This document shows, one piece after another, positions 7,198 through 16,003 of a DNA stretch of 64,000 bases. Origin of the DNA: an uncultured Alistipes sp. Its GTDB lineage: Bacteria; Bacteroidota; Bacteroidia; Bacteroidales; Rikenellaceae. Below the pieces are notes generated by a model, which saw nothing but the letters and a program-made list of their open reading frames with translations, had not been told where the DNA came from and made no database searches. The stretch spans positions 1 to 64,000 of the forward strand of contig UQKD01000011.1 in NCBI GenBank assembly GCA_900541585.1, given 5' to 3'. The stretch's first letter is position 1. Each line of letters begins with the position of its first letter. The translations under genes and the position numbers were made by a program.

Positions 7198-10023
7198 ATG
7201 TTCGACAAGTTTTCCGAACGCCATATCGGCGTCAGCAACGAAAAAGACCTGAAAGCCATGCTCGATGTGATCGGCACAAAATCCGTCGATGAACTCATCT
7301 CGCAGGTGATCCCCCAATCCATCCGGCTCCGCAAACCGCTCGCGCTGCCCGCCGAGGGGATGAGCGAATATGAATTCGCCGCCCACATCCGCGACCTTGC
7401 CGACCGCAACCAGCCCTACCGCTCGTTCATCGGCATGGGATACTACCCTTGCGCCGTACCGGCCGCCGTCGCCCGCAACGTCTTCGAGAACCCCGCGTGG
7501 TACACCTCCTACACGCCCTACCAGGCCGAAATTTCGCAGGGGCGCCTCGAAGCGCTGCTCAATTTCCAGACCGCCGTGATCTCGCTCACGGGCATGGAGA
7601 TCGGCAACTGCTCGCTGCTCGACGAGGGCACCGCCGCCGCCGAAGCGATGGCGATGATGTTCTCATTACGTTCGCGGGATGCCGTCCGGGAAGGTCGGAA
7701 TCAGCTCTTCGTCGACCGCAACATCTTCCCGCAGACGCTCGACGTGCTGCTCACGCGCAGCGAGCCGTTCGGCATCGAACTGATCGTCGACGACTACGAC
7801 GAATACGAATTCACGGGCCGGGAGTTCGGCGCGATCGTGCAGTACCCGGCCGCCGACGGCCGGGTGCGCGACTACTCGGACTTCACCGCCGCGGCTCACG
7901 CCAAGGGTGCGCTCGTGACGGTCGCCGCCGACCTGCTGTCGCTGGCGCTGCTGAAAGCCCCGGGCGAATGGGGCGCCGACATCGCCGTCGGCTCGGCGCA
8001 GCGTCTCGGCACGCCGATGGGCTTCGGCGGTCCCGCCGCGGGCTACATGACCACGCGCGAGGCGTTCAAGCGCAACATGCCGGGCCGCATCATCGGCGTC
8101 TCGGTCGACCGGCTGGGCAACAAGGCGCTGCGCATGGCGCTCCAGATGCGCGAACAGCACATCAAGCGCGAGCGTGCCACGTCGAACATCTGCACCGCCT
8201 CGGCGCTGATGGCCTCGATGACGGGCTTCTACTGCGTCTACAACGGCCCGGAGGGCCTGCGCCGCGCCGCCGAAACCGCCCACCTGGCCGCCGCAACCGT
8301 GGCCCGCGCGCTGGAGGCGATGGACTACAAACTGGCTTCGACGGAGTTCTTCGACACATTAGAGGCCGAGGCCGAGGCCGCCGTCGTGCAGTCGCTGGCG
8401 CTCGAACAGGGCATCAACTTCTACTACCCTTCGGAGGGGCGCGTGCGCATGTCGTTCGACGAGGTGACCACCCCGGCGGAGATCGAGACCGTCGTAAGCA
8501 TCTTCGCCGCGGCCAAAGGCAAGAAAGCCAAGACCGTAAAGGCCGTCACCGAAAGCTGCGCTCCAACTGCCCTGCGCCGCAAATCGTCCTATCTTCAGGA
8601 GCCCGTATTCAACGCCTACCGTTCGGAAAGCGCCCTGATGCGCTACATCAAGAAGCTGGAATTGAGGGACATCTCGCTGGCCAATTCAATGATTTCTTTA
8701 GGTTCGTGCACCATGAAGCTCAACGCCGCGGCGCTCATGCAGCCGCTGTCGCTGGCCGGCTTCCAGAACATGCACCCCTTCGCCCCGGCCGACCAGGCCA
8801 AGGGCTATATGGACCTGATCGCCGGGCTGGAACAGGACCTGGCGACGATCACCGGCCTGGCAGCCTGCTCTTTGCAGCCCAATTCGGGCGCGGCGGGCGA
8901 GTACTCGGGACTGATGGTCATCCGCGCCTACCACCAGAGCCGCGGGCAGGGCTACCGCAACGTGGTGCTGATCCCCGCGTCGGCCCACGGCACGAACCCC
9001 GCCTCGGCCGCGATGGCAGGCATGAAGATCGTGACGGTGGCGTGCGACGAAAAGGGCAACATCGACGTGGAGGACCTCGAAGCCAAGGCCAAAGAGCACT
9101 CGTCGGAGCTGTGCGGCCTGATGGTCACCTACCCCTCGACGCACGGCGTCTTCGAGAGCCGTATCCGCGAGATCGTGGACGCCGTCCACGACGCCGGAGG
9201 ACAGGTCTACATGGACGGCGCCAACATGAACGCGCAGGTGGGACTGACGAACCCCGGCTACATCGGGGCCGACGTCTGCCACCTCAACCTCCACAAGACC
9301 TTCGCCATGCCCCACGGCGGCGGCGGCCCGGGCGTAGGCCCGATCTGCGTCGCCGAGCACCTGCGGGCCTTCCTGCCGTCGCATCCGGTCGTCGCCACGG
9401 GCGGCGACGAGGGCATCACGGCCGTCGCGTCGGCCCCGTGGGGTTCCGCGCTGCTGTTCCCGATCACCTACGGATATATCAAGATGCTGGGGGCCGACGG
9501 ACTTCGCAAGGCCACCGAAATGGCCATCGTCAATGCCAACTACATGTCGGCGGCGCTGGCCGCGGAGTACCGCACCTATTATTCGGGCGAGACGGGCCGC
9601 GTGGGCCACGAGATGATCCTCGACCTCACGTCCTTCAAGAAAGACTACAACATCGACTGCGGCGACATCGCCCACCGCCTGATGGACTACGGATTCCACG
9701 CCCCGACGCTCTCGTTCCCCGTGCACGAGACGCTGATGGTCGAACCGACCGAATCGGAACCCAAGGAGGAGATGGACCGCTTCATCGAGGCGCTGATAAG
9801 CATCAAGCGCGAATGCGAGGCGGCCGCCGGCCAGGCGGACAACGTGGTGGCGAACGCGCCCCACACGGCCCGGGAACTGGCCGGAGCGTGGGAACACCCC
9901 TACTCGCGCGAGCAGGCGGCATTCCCGCTCGCGTGGATCGGCGAGGCGAAGTTCTTCCCCTACGTCTCGAAGATCGACAACGGTTACGGCGATAGGAACC
10001 TCTGCTGCCGCAACTGCGAATAA
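7198..10023 (+). CDS. gcvP: Glycine dehydrogenase (decarboxylating), P-protein
   Basis: PLP-dependent P-protein of the glycine cleavage system: it decarboxylates glycine and passes the aminomethyl group to lipoyl-GcvH. The 941-aa chain is the single-polypeptide form with both homologous halves fused, the usual length. The catalytic Lys is in HLNLHKTFAMPHGGGGPG near residue 700. Other family blocks are SFIGMGYYP near the N-terminus, YTPYQAEISQGRLE, and LGSCTMKLNA at the start of the second half. No gcvH or gcvT lies nearby, so this gene is transcribed alone between its own promoter and a strong terminator at 10043-10075. Assignment is secure. Confidence 0.97.
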   Translation: MFDKFSERHIGVSNEKDLKAMLDVIGTKSVDELISQVIPQSIRLRKPLALPAEGMSEYEFAAHIRDLADRNQPYRSFIGMGYYPCAVPAAVARNVFENPAWYTSYTPYQAEISQGRLEALLNFQTAVISLTGMEIGNCSLLDEGTAAAEAMAMMFSLRSRDAVREGRNQLFVDRNIFPQTLDVLLTRSEPFGIELIVDDYDEYEFTGREFGAIVQYPAADGRVRDYSDFTAAAHAKGALVTVAADLLSLALLKAPGEWGADIAVGSAQRLGTPMGFGGPAAGYMTTREAFKRNMPGRIIGVSVDRLGNKALRMALQMREQHIKRERATSNICTASALMASMTGFYCVYNGPEGLRRAAETAHLAAATVARALEAMDYKLASTEFFDTLEAEAEAAVVQSLALEQGINFYYPSEGRVRMSFDEVTTPAEIETVVSIFAAAKGKKAKTVKAVTESCAPTALRRKSSYLQEPVFNAYRSESALMRYIKKLELRDISLANSMISLGSCTMKLNAAALMQPLSLAGFQNMHPFAPADQAKGYMDLIAGLEQDLATITGLAACSLQPNSGAAGEYSGLMVIRAYHQSRGQGYRNVVLIPASAHGTNPASAAMAGMKIVTVACDEKGNIDVEDLEAKAKEHSSELCGLMVTYPSTHGVFESRIREIVDAVHDAGGQVYMDGANMNAQVGLTNPGYIGADVCHLNLHKTFAMPHGGGGPGVGPICVAEHLRAFLPSHPVVATGGDEGITAVASAPWGSALLFPITYGYIKMLGADGLRKATEMAIVNANYMSAALAAEYRTYYSGETGRVGHEMILDLTSFKKDYNIDCGDIAHRLMDYGFHAPTLSFPVHETLMVEPTESEPKEEMDRFIEALISIKRECEAAAGQADNVVANAPHTARELAGAWEHPYSREQAAFPLAWIGEAKFFPYVSKIDNGYGDRNLCCRNCE

Positions 10024-10042
10024 GCCGGCGGCGGCCCGGGAG

Positions 10043-10075
10043 AAAACGGCGGCAATGTGGAATTGCCGCCGTTTT
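10043..10075 (+). terminator. gcvP terminator
   Basis: Perfect 13-bp stem AAAACGGCGGCAA / TTGCCGCCGTTTT with a short loop. The stem supplies its own 3' T tract. Confidence 0.88.
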
Positions 10076-10107
10076 GCGGATTGCGGCACAATTATTTCCT
10101 GCGATTA

Positions 10108-10139
10108 TTTGGCAACTCGCCCCGAAGTGCGTACCTTTG
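10108..10139 (+). promoter_or_regulatory. Promoter upstream of the SlyD-like gene
   Basis: TTTG (10108-10111), 20-nt spacer, TACCTTTG (10132-10139). Transcription from here gives a leader of roughly 140 nt that contains the palindromic repeat at 10182-10245. Confidence 0.78.
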
Positions 10140-10181
10140 GTGGCTTAACACTGCGTTACAATCGGCCAAACTCCGGGCGCG

Positions 10182-10245
10182 CGAGGGGATTTAGGGGAGG
10201 GTCAGGCTTGTAAACGACGCCGCAGGCGGCGAATGAAGCGGTCGG
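10182..10245 (+). repeat. Palindromic leader repeat, copy 1 (partial)
   Basis: G-rich segment AGGGGAGGGTC, then TTGTAAACGACGCC and a hairpin GCCGCAGGCGGC. The same order of motifs recurs before infC, tyrS and batD, always in the sense direction of the next gene. The first hairpin of the family (CCCTCCC/GGGAGGG) is degraded in this copy. Confidence 0.7.
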
Positions 10246-10282
10246 GCACAAAACGACAAAACATTTAACACACATAATTCGT

Positions 10283-10822
10283 ATGAAAGTAGAACAGAAC
10301 AAAATGGTCGGCGTGGACTACAAGCTCACCGTCGACGGACAGATCGCGGACCAGTCGCGTCCGGGCCAGCCGCTCGAATTCATCTTCGGAACGGGCATGC
10401 TGCTCCCCAAATTCGAGGAGGCTATCCTGGGCAAGGAGATCGGCGAATCGGTTTCGTTTACGCTTGAGGCCAAGGACGGCTACGGCGAAGTGATCGCCGA
10501 CGCCATCGTCGATCTGCCGAAAGATATATTCATGGTCGACGGCAAACTCGCCGAGGACATCCTCTTCGAGGGCAGCCAGGTTCCGATGAGCGACGCCCAG
10601 GGCAACCGCATGATGGGCATTGTCAAGGAGGTCGGCGACGAGACCGTGAAGATGGACTTCAACCACCCGATGGCCGGCAAGACGCTCAACTTCGACGTGG
10701 AGGTGGTTTCGGTGCGCGACGTGACGCCCGAGGACCTGCAGGGCGGATGTTCGTGCGGCGACTGCGGAGAAGGCTGCGGAGAAGGTTGCGGAGACCACGA
10801 CGGCCATTGCAACTGCCATTAA
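10283..10822 (+). CDS. SlyD-like FKBP-type peptidyl-prolyl isomerase
   Basis: Cytoplasmic prolyl isomerase/chaperone of the SlyD class, 179 aa. The FKBP half-domain starts at the N-terminus (VDYKLTVDGQIADQS, PLEFIFGTGMLLPKFEEAILG), and an IF (insert-in-flap) domain follows (YGEVIADAIVDLPKDIF). The last 25 residues are very rich in Cys, His and Gly (GGCSCGDCGEGCGEGC, then DHDGHCNCH), a metal-binding tail like that used by E. coli SlyD to handle nickel. The ATG at 10283 is the only sensible start. It is monocistronic, between promoter 10108-10139 and terminator 10977-11007. No signal peptide is present. Metal delivery is inferred from the tail only. Confidence 0.93.
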   Translation: MKVEQNKMVGVDYKLTVDGQIADQSRPGQPLEFIFGTGMLLPKFEEAILGKEIGESVSFTLEAKDGYGEVIADAIVDLPKDIFMVDGKLAEDILFEGSQVPMSDAQGNRMMGIVKEVGDETVKMDFNHPMAGKTLNFDVEVVSVRDVTPEDLQGGCSCGDCGEGCGEGCGDHDGHCNCH

Positions 10823-10976
10823 CAGGGGTAAAACGCCTGTTTCAGGGGGGGGGCAAGCCGGAATGCTTGCTTTCGGCTCTGCGCTCCAGGCGCGAGACGC
10901 TCGTTTTAAAGGCTGTCGCAAGCCAAAACGCGCCCGGATCGTTTCCGTGCTCCCGGGCGGACAGATACCATTCAAC

Positions 10977-11007
10977 AAAAAAGCCGGACCTTCGGGTCCG
11001 GTTTTTT
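10977..11007 (+). terminator. Terminator after the SlyD-like gene
   Basis: Stem AAAAAAGCCGGACC / GGTCCGGTTTTTT with a TTCG tetraloop. The 150 nt between the gene and this hairpin contain a G9 homopolymer (10845-10853) and no gene that I can support. Confidence 0.92.
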
Positions 11008-11074
11008 AGCGGATTTTCGTAACTTGCGCCGTCTCCGACAAGTCGGACGACGCTAAAAATCCGATCCCCGCAAC

Positions 11075-12235
11075 GTGTACACCATTCGTCAATACCTGCT
11101 GGCCCTTCTCGACACCCGCGGCCTGACGCGCACGCTGGGTGAAATCGACGTGTGCCGCGACGCACAGGGACGCCCCTGCTTCAGCGCAGGCAATTCCGCC
11201 GCCGTCTTCCGCATCCGCCTCGGCGGACGCATCCGTTCGCTGCGCTGTTACCTGCGCCCGATGCGCCACCTGAAGGAGATCTACGGCCAGCGGCTTCTCG
11301 AAAAAGAACTCTACCTCCACACCTCGCCCGAAACCGGCGTCTGGGTCGATACGGTCGTCGGCGACTGGATCGAAGGCTCCACCCTGCACGAAACCGTCGC
11401 GCAGGCCGCCGCCCTCCGCGACCGGGAGTGCCTGCAAATCCTCGTCCGGCTGTTCGACCGGCTGGCCCTCGCGCTGGTCACGGACGACCGCGCCCACGGC
11501 GACCTGAAACCCGAAAACATCATCGTCGGCGACGACGGCACACTCTGCCCGATCGACTTCGACGCCTCGTACCTGCCCGCCTTCGCCGGGGAGATCAGCC
11601 CCGAACTGGGCACGGCGGCCTACCAGCATCCGGCCCGCACGGCGGCGGACTTCGACGAACGCATCGACGACTACCCCGCGGCGCTGATCTCGACGGCGCT
11701 GCACGCGCTGGCCGCGGACCCGACGCTCTGGGACCGTTACGGAAGCACCGACGGATTGCTGTACGCTCCCCAGCGGATCGCCGCGGACCCGGCCTACCGG
11801 GAGACGCTCGCGCTGTTCGAGAGACGCGGCATGGCCGTCCAGTACCGCATCGCGCAACTGCTCGCGGCACCCACCCTGCGGCTCTTCGGACTGGCGGAGC
11901 TGCTCGCCGAGGCGGTCCGGGAAAAGCCCGCCGCCCGAAGCGGAACGGAGACTGAAACGCCCGAACTCTTCGTCGAAAACGGACGCTGGGGCTACCGCAC
12001 GGCGGAGCGCGTCGTCGTCGCGCCGCTCTACGACAGCGGCTTCGACTTCACCGAGGGGCTGGCCGCGGTCCAGCTCGGCGGCACGTGGCACTACATCGAC
12101 ACGGCGGGCCGCACGCTTCTGAGCTGCCCGGGCTGCACAGCGGTGAAGCCTTTCCGCGGCGGAAAGGCACAGGTCGTGCACGACGGCGAACGGCAGGAGA
12201 TCGTCCATCCGCTGAAAACGCCCCGATACCAATAA
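11075..12235 (+). CDS. Protein-kinase-fold protein with C-terminal WG repeats
   Basis: Predicted Ser/Thr-type kinase, 386 aa. The catalytic loop HGDLKPENIIV is near residue 145 and the metal-binding segment CPIDFDAS near 162, both intact. The usual beta-3 Lys position looks like Arg (SLRCYL), so ATP binding may be atypical. From about residue 295 the chain has WG-type repeats (LFVENGRWGYRTAERVVVAPLYDSG, given here only in outline: NGRWGY, FTEGLAAVQLGGTWHYID). The start is GTG at 11075; no in-frame ATG lies close upstream. It stands 190 nt upstream of a DUF4954 gene, which is followed by a vWA protein and a second kinase-like protein with WG repeats. The arrangement suggests one phosphorylation module related to TerY-type systems. 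Substrate unknown. Confidence 0.8.
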   Translation: MYTIRQYLLALLDTRGLTRTLGEIDVCRDAQGRPCFSAGNSAAVFRIRLGGRIRSLRCYLRPMRHLKEIYGQRLLEKELYLHTSPETGVWVDTVVGDWIEGSTLHETVAQAAALRDRECLQILVRLFDRLALALVTDDRAHGDLKPENIIVGDDGTLCPIDFDASYLPAFAGEISPELGTAAYQHPARTAADFDERIDDYPAALISTALHALAADPTLWDRYGSTDGLLYAPQRIAADPAYRETLALFERRGMAVQYRIAQLLAAPTLRLFGLAELLAEAVREKPAARSGTETETPELFVENGRWGYRTAERVVVAPLYDSGFDFTEGLAAVQLGGTWHYIDTAGRTLLSCPGCTAVKPFRGGKAQVVHDGERQEIVHPLKTPRYQ

Positions 12236-12395
12236 GGCAGGGCCGCGAAAAGAGAGGGATCAAAAATCGCTTTCGGGCAAAATCCGCCCCGCAGGCACGC
12301 CGCTGCGGCCCGCGCAAGGCCGCCCCCGGGGCAACCCCTGCGGGAAGAAAAAGCGAGTTCCCGGGACGGGTTCGTGCAATTTAAATGCAATTTGT

Positions 12396-12403
12396 TATAT
12401 TTG
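12396..12403 (+). promoter_or_regulatory. -7 box before the DUF4954 gene
   Basis: TATATTTG 22 nt before the ATG. No clean -33 TTTG is visible. The preceding 160 nt after the kinase gene are GC-rich with no gene that I can support. Confidence 0.55.
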
Positions 12404-12425
12404 CATCTAAATAACTCCACAATCA

Positions 12426-14156
12426 ATGACTCCATTCAGAAAATTAACCTCCGCGGAAACCGCCGCACTCGAAGCGCTCGGCAATTCGGCCGAAGATTGG
12501 TCGAAGGTGCTGGTTTCGGAGGATTTCAACCCCTTTCAGCTGTTGCAGAGCCACCTGGAAGGAAATGTAGAAATAGCCGCGGAAGCACGCATCATCCGTT
12601 CGCGCGTGGCGAATTACCGCATCGGAAGCGGCTCGCTCGTAGAAGGCGTCACGGCCCTCGAATGCCGCCGCCGCTCGGCATTCGGCAACGGCGTCGGCGT
12701 GGCCACGATGAACGAATGCGGCGGCCGCACGGTGAAGATATTCGACCGCCTGTCGGCACAGGTCGCCTACATCATGGCCGTTTACCGCCACCGCCCGCAG
12801 ACCATCGCCGCACTCGAAAAAATGATCGACGCCTACGCCGGGGAACGTTCGTCCGCCATCGGCGAGGTGGGAAGCAACTGCCGTATCGTCGGGGCGCGCT
12901 TCGTCCGCGAGGTCCGCATCGGCAACGATGTCGAAATCGACGGCGCCTCGATCCTCGAAAACGCAACGCTCTGCGACGGCGCACGCGTCGGCGTGGACGT
13001 AAAGGCCTACGACCTGATCGCCGCCGAAGGGTCGGTCATCGACAACGGATCGATCGTCGAACGCTGCTTCGTCGGCGAAAGCTGCCGTCTGGACAAGGGA
13101 TTCACGGCCGCAGAATCGCTGTTCTTCGCCAACTCGCACTGCGAAAACGGCGAGGCCGCCTCGATCTTCGCAGGCCCCTACACCGTCTCGCACCACAAAT
13201 CGTCGCTGCTGATCGCCGGCATGTTCTCGTTCTTCAACGCCGGCAGCGGCTCGAACCAGAGCAACCACCTCTTCAAGAGCGGCGCCGTGCACCAGTCGGT
13301 GCATCTGCGCGGCTGCAAGTTCGCCAGCAGCGCCTACATCATGTCGCCCGCGCTCGAAGGGGCCTTCACGATGGTCATGGGACACCACTCCTACCACCAC
13401 GACACCTCGGCCTTCCCCTACTCCTATCTGGTCGAGAAGGAGGGACGCACGCACCTCATGCCGGGAGCCAACCTCACCAGCTTCGGCGCCGTGCGCGACA
13501 TCGAGAAGTGGCCCGCCCGCGACCGCCGCTCGGTGAAACGCGACGTGATCAGTTTCGACGAATACAACCCCTACATCACCGGTTCGATGCTCCAGGCCGT
13601 GGATATCCTCCACTCGCTCCAGGAGCAGGACCCCGACGCTCCGGTGTTCACCTACAACAAGACCCTGATCCGCTCGTCGGCCCTGCAGCGGGGGCTCAAA
13701 CTCTACAACAAGGTCATCGTGGCGGCGCTGGGCGCAATGCTCGCCAAGGGAGGGTCGGATCCGCACTACGACGGCGACGGGCAGTGGCTCGACGTGGGCG
13801 GGCAGTACATCACGCGCCGCGAGACCGAGGCGATCCTCGCGGCCGTGGACCGCGGCGAGCTGGCCACGACCGACGCCGTGGACAACCGCTTCCGGGTCTT
13901 CGCCGTCCACTACGACGACTACGCCCACAGCTGGGCCAAGCAGGTTTACGCCGCGCTGCTCGGGCACACGCCGACCGTCGACGAGATCGACGAGGCCATC
14001 TCCGCGGGGCACAACGCCCACGCCTCGATGCGCCGCACGACCGACGCCGACCGCGACCGCGACTGCTCGCTCGACATGGCCGTCAGCTACGGTCTCGACT
14101 GCACGAGCGAGGAGGAGCGCCGCGAAGACTACTACTCGGTCCGCGGCCTGAAATAG
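12426..14156 (+). CDS. DUF4954 family protein (left-handed beta-helix fold)
   Basis: 576-aa cytoplasmic protein of a family known mainly from Bacteroidota and Spirochaetes. The N-terminal 300 residues show hexapeptide-like periodicity typical of left-handed beta-helix acyl/nucleotidyl transferases (IGSGSLVEGV, RIGNDVEIDGASILENATLCDGARVG in outline). A conserved middle block follows (SHHKSSLLIAGMFSFFNAGSGSNQSN, in outline KSSLLIAGMFSFF), then an all-helical C-terminal region. No enzymatic activity is established for the family as far as I know. It is embedded between the kinase gene and the vWA/pseudokinase pair, 18 nt before the vWA start, so it is probably co-transcribed with the latter. Confidence 0.82.
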   Translation: MTPFRKLTSAETAALEALGNSAEDWSKVLVSEDFNPFQLLQSHLEGNVEIAAEARIIRSRVANYRIGSGSLVEGVTALECRRRSAFGNGVGVATMNECGGRTVKIFDRLSAQVAYIMAVYRHRPQTIAALEKMIDAYAGERSSAIGEVGSNCRIVGARFVREVRIGNDVEIDGASILENATLCDGARVGVDVKAYDLIAAEGSVIDNGSIVERCFVGESCRLDKGFTAAESLFFANSHCENGEAASIFAGPYTVSHHKSSLLIAGMFSFFNAGSGSNQSNHLFKSGAVHQSVHLRGCKFASSAYIMSPALEGAFTMVMGHHSYHHDTSAFPYSYLVEKEGRTHLMPGANLTSFGAVRDIEKWPARDRRSVKRDVISFDEYNPYITGSMLQAVDILHSLQEQDPDAPVFTYNKTLIRSSALQRGLKLYNKVIVAALGAMLAKGGSDPHYDGDGQWLDVGGQYITRRETEAILAAVDRGELATTDAVDNRFRVFAVHYDDYAHSWAKQVYAALLGHTPTVDEIDEAISAGHNAHASMRRTTDADRDRDCSLDMAVSYGLDCTSEEERREDYYSVRGLK

Positions 14157-14174
14157 AAGAACATACGACGCAAC

Positions 14175-15032
14175 ATGTATACACAGAGCATCACACGCAC
14201 CCATCGCACCGCCATCATCCTCGCGATCGACGGCTCGGGTTCGATGGCCGAAAAAATCCGGTTCCGCAACCGGCAGATGACCAAGGCCGAAGCCGTGGCG
14301 ACCATCACGAACGGCATGCTGTTCGAGCTGATCGAACGCGCCCGCCGCAGCGACGGCGTGAGGGACTACTACGACATCGCCGTAATCGGCTACTCGGGCG
14401 ACGACGAGGTCTACTCCCTGCTGCCGGGCGGCAGGGAGCTGATCTCCGTGGCGGAGCTGGCCGCCGGGGAGCCGCCAATGAAGACCGAGGTCGTCGAATA
14501 CCGGCTGCCCGACGGCAGCATCTCCCTGCGCGAAATCCCCTACCCGGCATGGGTGGAACCCGAAGCCGCCGGGCAGACCCCGATGTGCGAGGCCCTGCGC
14601 CGCGTGCGCGACATCGCCGCGGCATGGTGCGCCGACCCGGCCCATGCCGAAAGCTTCCCGCCGATGGTCTTCAACATCACCGACGGCGAGGCCACCGACT
14701 GCGACGACGCCGAACTGCGCGCCGTGGCCGGACAGATCAAATCGCTCCGCACGGCCGACGGCAACGTGCTGCTGGTGAACATCCACATCGCCGCGGGCGA
14801 CACCCCGCGCACGGTGTTCTTCCCCTCGGCCGAAGAGGCCTCGTACCCCAACCGCTATGCGGCGGTGCTCTACGACTGCTCCAGCCCCATGCCCGAGGTC
14901 TTCAACGAGGCGATCCGCGAAGCCAAAGGCCCCGGCGCCCTGCCGCCGTTCCGCGGCATGAGCTTCAATGCCTCGGCCGAGGAGCTGATCACCATGCTCA
15001 ACATCGGTTCCATCAGCGTAAAAACCGAATAG
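14175..15032 (+). CDS. vWA-domain protein with intact MIDAS
   Basis: 285-aa von Willebrand A domain protein without signal peptide. The metal-ion-dependent adhesion site begins with DGSGSM at residues 19-24. The downstream Thr (TPMCEAL) and Asp (ITDGEATD) residues that complete the site are present. Such cytoplasmic vWA proteins often act as adaptors in kinase/phosphatase modules, as TerY does. The stop codon is 2 nt before the start of the pseudokinase gene, so the two are translationally close and probably act together. A Co/Mg chelatase role is unlikely, since no AAA+ ATPase partner is nearby. Confidence 0.82.
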   Translation: MYTQSITRTHRTAIILAIDGSGSMAEKIRFRNRQMTKAEAVATITNGMLFELIERARRSDGVRDYYDIAVIGYSGDDEVYSLLPGGRELISVAELAAGEPPMKTEVVEYRLPDGSISLREIPYPAWVEPEAAGQTPMCEALRRVRDIAAAWCADPAHAESFPPMVFNITDGEATDCDDAELRAVAGQIKSLRTADGNVLLVNIHIAAGDTPRTVFFPSAEEASYPNRYAAVLYDCSSPMPEVFNEAIREAKGPGALPPFRGMSFNASAEELITMLNIGSISVKTE

Positions 15033-15034
15033 CC

Positions 15035-16000
15035 ATGACACCCACGCTGCAACTCTTCGCACGGGCGCTGCTGACGCCCGACCTCTCGCTGGGAACGCTC
15101 GCCGACGCCCGTGCGGCGACCGGGGCGGACAGACTGCCGCGGCTGATGCGCACGACGCGCTTCGCCGAGGCCGAAATCACGTGGCACGGCCGGCAATGGC
15201 TGCTCTCAATGCCGCTCTCGCCCGCCGCGCTGGCCTCCGTGGAACGCACGGCATCGCAGCTCGGACGCCTCAACACCGACCATCTCGCGGAATACCGCAT
15301 CCTGCGGGACGAGCTGCGGTGGACAGACCCGGCAGGCTGCCGCCGCCGTTTCGACCTGGTGCTCCAGCACCTTCCCGCGGGTAAACCGTTCGCCGAAGCG
15401 CTCCACACGGAACCTGCGGAGCGGCTGCTCGCGGCGCTCGACGCCCTCGAAACGGCCCTGCGGGAGCTGAACTTCTCGCACAACAACCTCCGGGCCGAGA
15501 ACCTGCGCTGGTCGGGCGGGCGGTTCGTGCCGCTGCGCTACCACGACGCGCATTTCGGCCCTTCGGGAGACGGCGCGGCCTTCGAAGCCCTGCGCGGAGA
15601 GGTCCGCCGGACGGCCGACCCGATGTGCGTCGGCGACACGGAAGCCGTCTACACCCCGCACCGCCGCCTGACGGGCCACCGCTGGACGAGCCACGTCTTC
15701 GAAGGGCTGATCTGCGTCGAGGACGACGAGGGATTCGGGTTCGTTGACACGGAGAACAACCCCGTAATCCGGCCGCAGTACACCTGGGCCGGGGATTTCC
15801 GCGAAGGACGCGCCGAGGTCGAAACCCTCTCGGGCATGGGCCTGATCGACCGCGAGGGGCGTTACGTCATCCCGCCCGAATACGAGATCGTCGACTATGT
15901 GCCGGCCGAAAGCGTCGTCCGGGTGCGGAAAGACGGCCGCTGGGCGGAATTCGACTACCTGGGACGACGCCTGACGGAATTTGGAACGAATAATGATTGA
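15035..16000 (+). CDS. Pseudokinase with WG repeats
   Basis: 321 aa, ATG at 15035, two nt after the vWA stop. The fold parallels the upstream kinase, but the catalytic loop reads SHNNLRAENLRW near residue 147, with Asn in place of the catalytic Asp. The metal-binding segment reads VPLRYHDAHF where the kinase has CPIDFDAS. Both key acidic positions are therefore lost, which predicts a binding or scaffold protein. The C-terminal third has WG-type repeats (GFGFVDTENNPVIRPQY, GMGLIDREGRYVIPPEY). It ends 3 nt before trxB. Together with the kinase, DUF4954 and vWA genes it forms an unnamed module. Confidence 0.75.
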   Translation: MTPTLQLFARALLTPDLSLGTLADARAATGADRLPRLMRTTRFAEAEITWHGRQWLLSMPLSPAALASVERTASQLGRLNTDHLAEYRILRDELRWTDPAGCRRRFDLVLQHLPAGKPFAEALHTEPAERLLAALDALETALRELNFSHNNLRAENLRWSGGRFVPLRYHDAHFGPSGDGAAFEALRGEVRRTADPMCVGDTEAVYTPHRRLTGHRWTSHVFEGLICVEDDEGFGFVDTENNPVIRPQYTWAGDFREGRAEVETLSGMGLIDREGRYVIPPEYEIVDYVPAESVVRVRKDGRWAEFDYLGRRLTEFGTNND

Positions 16001-16003
16001 AAC

